Of a DNA stretch of 64,000 bases, positions 61,859 to 64,000 are shown piece by piece. Positions within the stretch are counted from its first letter, which is position 1. Each line of letters starts with the position of its first letter. The stretch spans positions 62,001 to 126,000 of the forward strand of contig CACZBK010000002.1 in NCBI GenBank assembly GCA_902779395.1, in the 5' to 3' direction. The DNA comes from an uncultured Lachnospiraceae bacterium. GTDB taxonomy: Bacteria; Bacillota; Clostridia; Lachnospirales; Lachnospiraceae. The position numbers and the translations under genes are program-made. Under the pieces are notes generated by a model, which was not told the DNA's origin, did no database searches, and saw only the letters and a program-made list of their open reading frames with translations.

Positions 61859-64000
61859 TCAACTTTCCTGTGACTTAAGATATTCCGCCGCGTCATCGGG
61901 GATATCATCAAGACTCTCGCTTCCGGTATTGACATCCAGAGGCTGTTTCTTGAACAGTATATCATACATTACAGGAATGATAAAGAGGGTCATCAAAGTA
62001 GCGTATGCAAGACCTCCTGCGATAACAAGCGCCATGCCTCGTCCCATCTGGGCAGCCATATCATCACCGAATATCAGCGCCGATTCGGCAAGTATAGTGG
62101 TAAGGGCTGTCATAAGTATAGGCCGCATACGGGTCTTTCCGGTGAGCACAAGGGCCGTGGTACGGTCCAGGCCGCCTTTTCGCAGTATATTCGTATAATC
62201 CACAAAGACTATACCGTTGTTAACTACGGTACCCATAAGCACTATGATACCCAGTATGCTTATCACGGAAAGATTTTCGCCTGTGAGCCACAGGGCAAGG
62301 AAGCCTCCCGTAAATGCCAGAGGCACCGTAAAGAGCACTATGAAGGGACTTAAAAGGCTCTGGAACTGCCCCACCATTACCAGGTAAACCATCAGAAGAC
62401 CCAGCAGCATTACCAGGGACATCTGCTTTACCATGGTATTTACTGAATCATACTCACCGCCCAGTTCATATGAGTAACCCTGGGGCATCTTATATGCTTT
62501 CAGCAGGGGCTCCAGCTCTCTGGTGAGAAGGGTTGTATTGTAGCCCTCTCCCACAGATGCGGTCACCGTCATATACCTGCTCTGGTTCTTTCTGTTGATG
62601 CTGTTGAGCTCATCATTTACCACGACCGTGGCAAATTCGCCGAGCTTATGTTCTTCATGAACGGTATCGTAATCATCGTCAGTCTTTTCTACCATGAAGG
62701 TATAGTCCAGGATGTTGTCGTATGTAAGGGGATCCGTTTCATCCACCACCACGATATCCATGTCTATGCCGTCCACGTTTATGGTAACGGCACTCTTTGA
62801 ATGCGTGAGCTTTTTATTGATATCCTGATATATCTGCACCACATTGAGTCCAAGGCTCATGGCCTTGTTCTTATCGATCGTGATATGCATGGCCTTTCCG
62901 GCTTCTTCGGATCCGTTCGAAATCTCCTCATATCCTTCTATCTTTCCTACTATCTCGCAGATCTCCCCGGTGATGCGCGTAAGCTCATCCATATCCGGAC
63001 CGTAAACATTTATCGAAAGACCGGAACCGCCGGTAAGGGAATCCATTTCGGAGGACATATCCGAAAGGGTCATGTCGATGTTCAGCTCCTGTCCTATCAT
63101 CTCTATCTCATGGTTTATACGTTTTATCTCTTCTTCGCCGGCATTCTCATCCGCCGTCTTCATCATAAAAGACATGTGCCTGAAAGCATCGGAGCGGTCC
63201 GCTGCCTGCGATACCAGAAGCGCACTTCCGTCGCCGCTCAATACACCCACGCTTCCTATACCCTCTATCTGCAGGACGCGCTCTATGACCTTATCGGTGA
63301 TCTCATAGGCCTCGTCCCTGGTCATCTCCTCAGGATAGCTGATATCCGCCTGTATCTGGTTCATAGTCATCTCGGGGATCACCACTATACCCATGCGGAT
63401 TACCATAAATCCCGAAAATACGAGCAGTCCAAGTGCAGCACCTATGGGAACTATCTTAAACCTTAAGCAGAAACGAAGGGCCGCTTCGTAAAGTACCATG
63501 ACCTTATCAAAAAGCTTATGCTCCTTGGGTTTTGCATTGGCCAGCAGTGTAGATGCCGAAGCAGGGACCACCGTCATGGCTATGAGCAGTGATGCCATAA
63601 GGCAGAATACTATGGTCAGGCACATGGGTGCTATAAGGTCACGTACCAGACCGTTTGTAAAGATCATGGGCAGGAACACGCACACGGTGGTAAGCGTGGA
63701 TGCTATTACCGATCCGGCCACCTGCCTGGTACCCTGTACAGCCGCACGCGGCGCCTCTATTCCATGCCCTCTCATACGGTAGATATTCTCCATTACCACT
63801 ATGGAGTTATCCACGAGCATACCTATACCAAGGGCAAGTCCCGACAGGGACAGCATGTTCAGCGATATCTTTGAGAAATACATACATATAAGGGCTCCCA
63901 GCACTGATACCGGGATACTTATGGCCACCACCAGCGTGGGCTTTACATCCTTAAGGAATATGGCAAGTATGACTATGGCCAGCGCAGCTCCCACTACCAT
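61859..64000 (-). CDS. RND-type efflux transporter, C-terminal part
   Basis: The last 713 residues of an AcrB/SwrC-family proton-driven exporter; the 5' end is beyond the window. Visible are transmembrane segments with the proton-relay motif GIGMLVDNSIVVMENIYR, the central RND loop and porter domains, and the second membrane half (VMLLGLLMVYLVMVGQFQSLLSPFIVLF ... VNNGIVFVDYTN). The short acidic C-terminal tail ends EYLKSQES. Firmicutes members export lipopeptides or hydrophobic drugs; the substrate here is unknown. Confidence 0.92.
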   Translation of the reverse strand: MVVGAALAIVILAIFLKDVKPTLVVAISIPVSVLGALICMYFSKISLNMLSLSGLALGIGMLVDNSIVVMENIYRMRGHGIEAPRAAVQGTRQVAGSVIASTLTTVCVFLPMIFTNGLVRDLIAPMCLTIVFCLMASLLIAMTVVPASASTLLANAKPKEHKLFDKVMVLYEAALRFCLRFKIVPIGAALGLLVFSGFMVIRMGIVVIPEMTMNQIQADISYPEEMTRDEAYEITDKVIERVLQIEGIGSVGVLSGDGSALLVSQAADRSDAFRHMSFMMKTADENAGEEEIKRINHEIEMIGQELNIDMTLSDMSSEMDSLTGGSGLSINVYGPDMDELTRITGEICEIVGKIEGYEEISNGSEEAGKAMHITIDKNKAMSLGLNVVQIYQDINKKLTHSKSAVTINVDGIDMDIVVVDETDPLTYDNILDYTFMVEKTDDDYDTVHEEHKLGEFATVVVNDELNSINRKNQSRYMTVTASVGEGYNTTLLTRELEPLLKAYKMPQGYSYELGGEYDSVNTMVKQMSLVMLLGLLMVYLVMVGQFQSLLSPFIVLFTVPLAFTGGFLALWLTGENLSVISILGIIVLMGTVVNNGIVFVDYTNILRKGGLDRTTALVLTGKTRMRPILMTALTTILAESALIFGDDMAAQMGRGMALVIAGGLAYATLMTLFIIPVMYDILFKKQPLDVNTGSESLDDIPDDAAEYLKSQES

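Overview
The window looks like a chromosomal segment from an anaerobic Gram-positive Clostridia, most likely a gut or rumen Lachnospiraceae (Butyrivibrio/Roseburia-like). The basis is a CIRCE-controlled hrcA-grpE-dnaK-dnaJ operon, a large SRP RNA of the Bacillus/Clostridia type, a SigI/RsgI pair, lipoprotein solute-binding proteins, an SPQTG-anchored SpaA/FctA-type surface protein, a lysine-rich DUF6465-like protein and catabolite-repression (cre) boxes. Genus is inference. No rRNA, tRNA, CRISPR array, phage or transposase gene was recognised. Most genes lie on the minus strand.

Layout. 1-2.1 kb: the start of a GT-B glycosyltransferase, translationally coupled to asnB. 2.1-2.9 kb: a roughly 700-bp imperfect palindrome with REP-like ends. 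2.9-13.6 kb: nitrogen uptake, with a polar amino-acid ABC transporter whose binding protein is circularly permuted, carB, and a complete branched-chain amino-acid (liv) ABC operon. 13.7-17.1 kb: a cytidylate-kinase-like protein, sigI-rsgI and an isolated fliW. 17.2-25.1 kb: a cytoplasmic VWA-domain protein, a glycosyltransferase-like protein and a 1598-residue cell-wall-anchored adhesin/pilin. 25.2-29.6 kb: two large polytopic GT-C/DUF2298-like membrane proteins directly downstream of the SRP RNA gene (ffs). 30.0-31.5 kb: a zinc-ribbon membrane protein and a small membrane protein.

31.5-43.6 kb is a long minus-strand run: GT2 glycosyltransferase, CdaR-type regulator, tadA, an unknown lipoprotein, a YesN/YesM-type two-component system and a YtfQRT/YjfF-like sugar ABC transporter with two binding proteins. 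Many junctions overlap by 1-4 nt. A divergent promoter region at 43.6 kb appears to start both the GT2 gene and a GH13 amylase/neopullulanase as leaderless mRNAs. 45.8-51 kb is the heat-shock operon. 51-57.2 kb holds a lysine-rich protein, a small Sm/Hfq-like protein coupled to an aminotransferase, pyrK, plsC, an orphan fumarase alpha subunit and an unknown protein. 57.3-61.7 kb is a CUT1 oligosaccharide ABC transporter (two permeases and a binding protein, no ATPase) with a YesL-like gene and an upstream cre box. The window ends inside an RND efflux pump gene.

Metabolic reading: the organism imports amino acids and sugars by several lipoprotein-dependent ABC systems, degrades alpha-glucans, builds surface glycans and displays an isopeptide-domain adhesin. 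Sugar functions appear to be under CcpA/LacI-type and two-component control. The most unusual items are the permuted binding protein, the 700-bp palindrome and its REP relatives, the Hfq-like small protein, the divergent leaderless promoters, and an RsgI that ends in a Thr/Pro-rich tail with no sensor domain.
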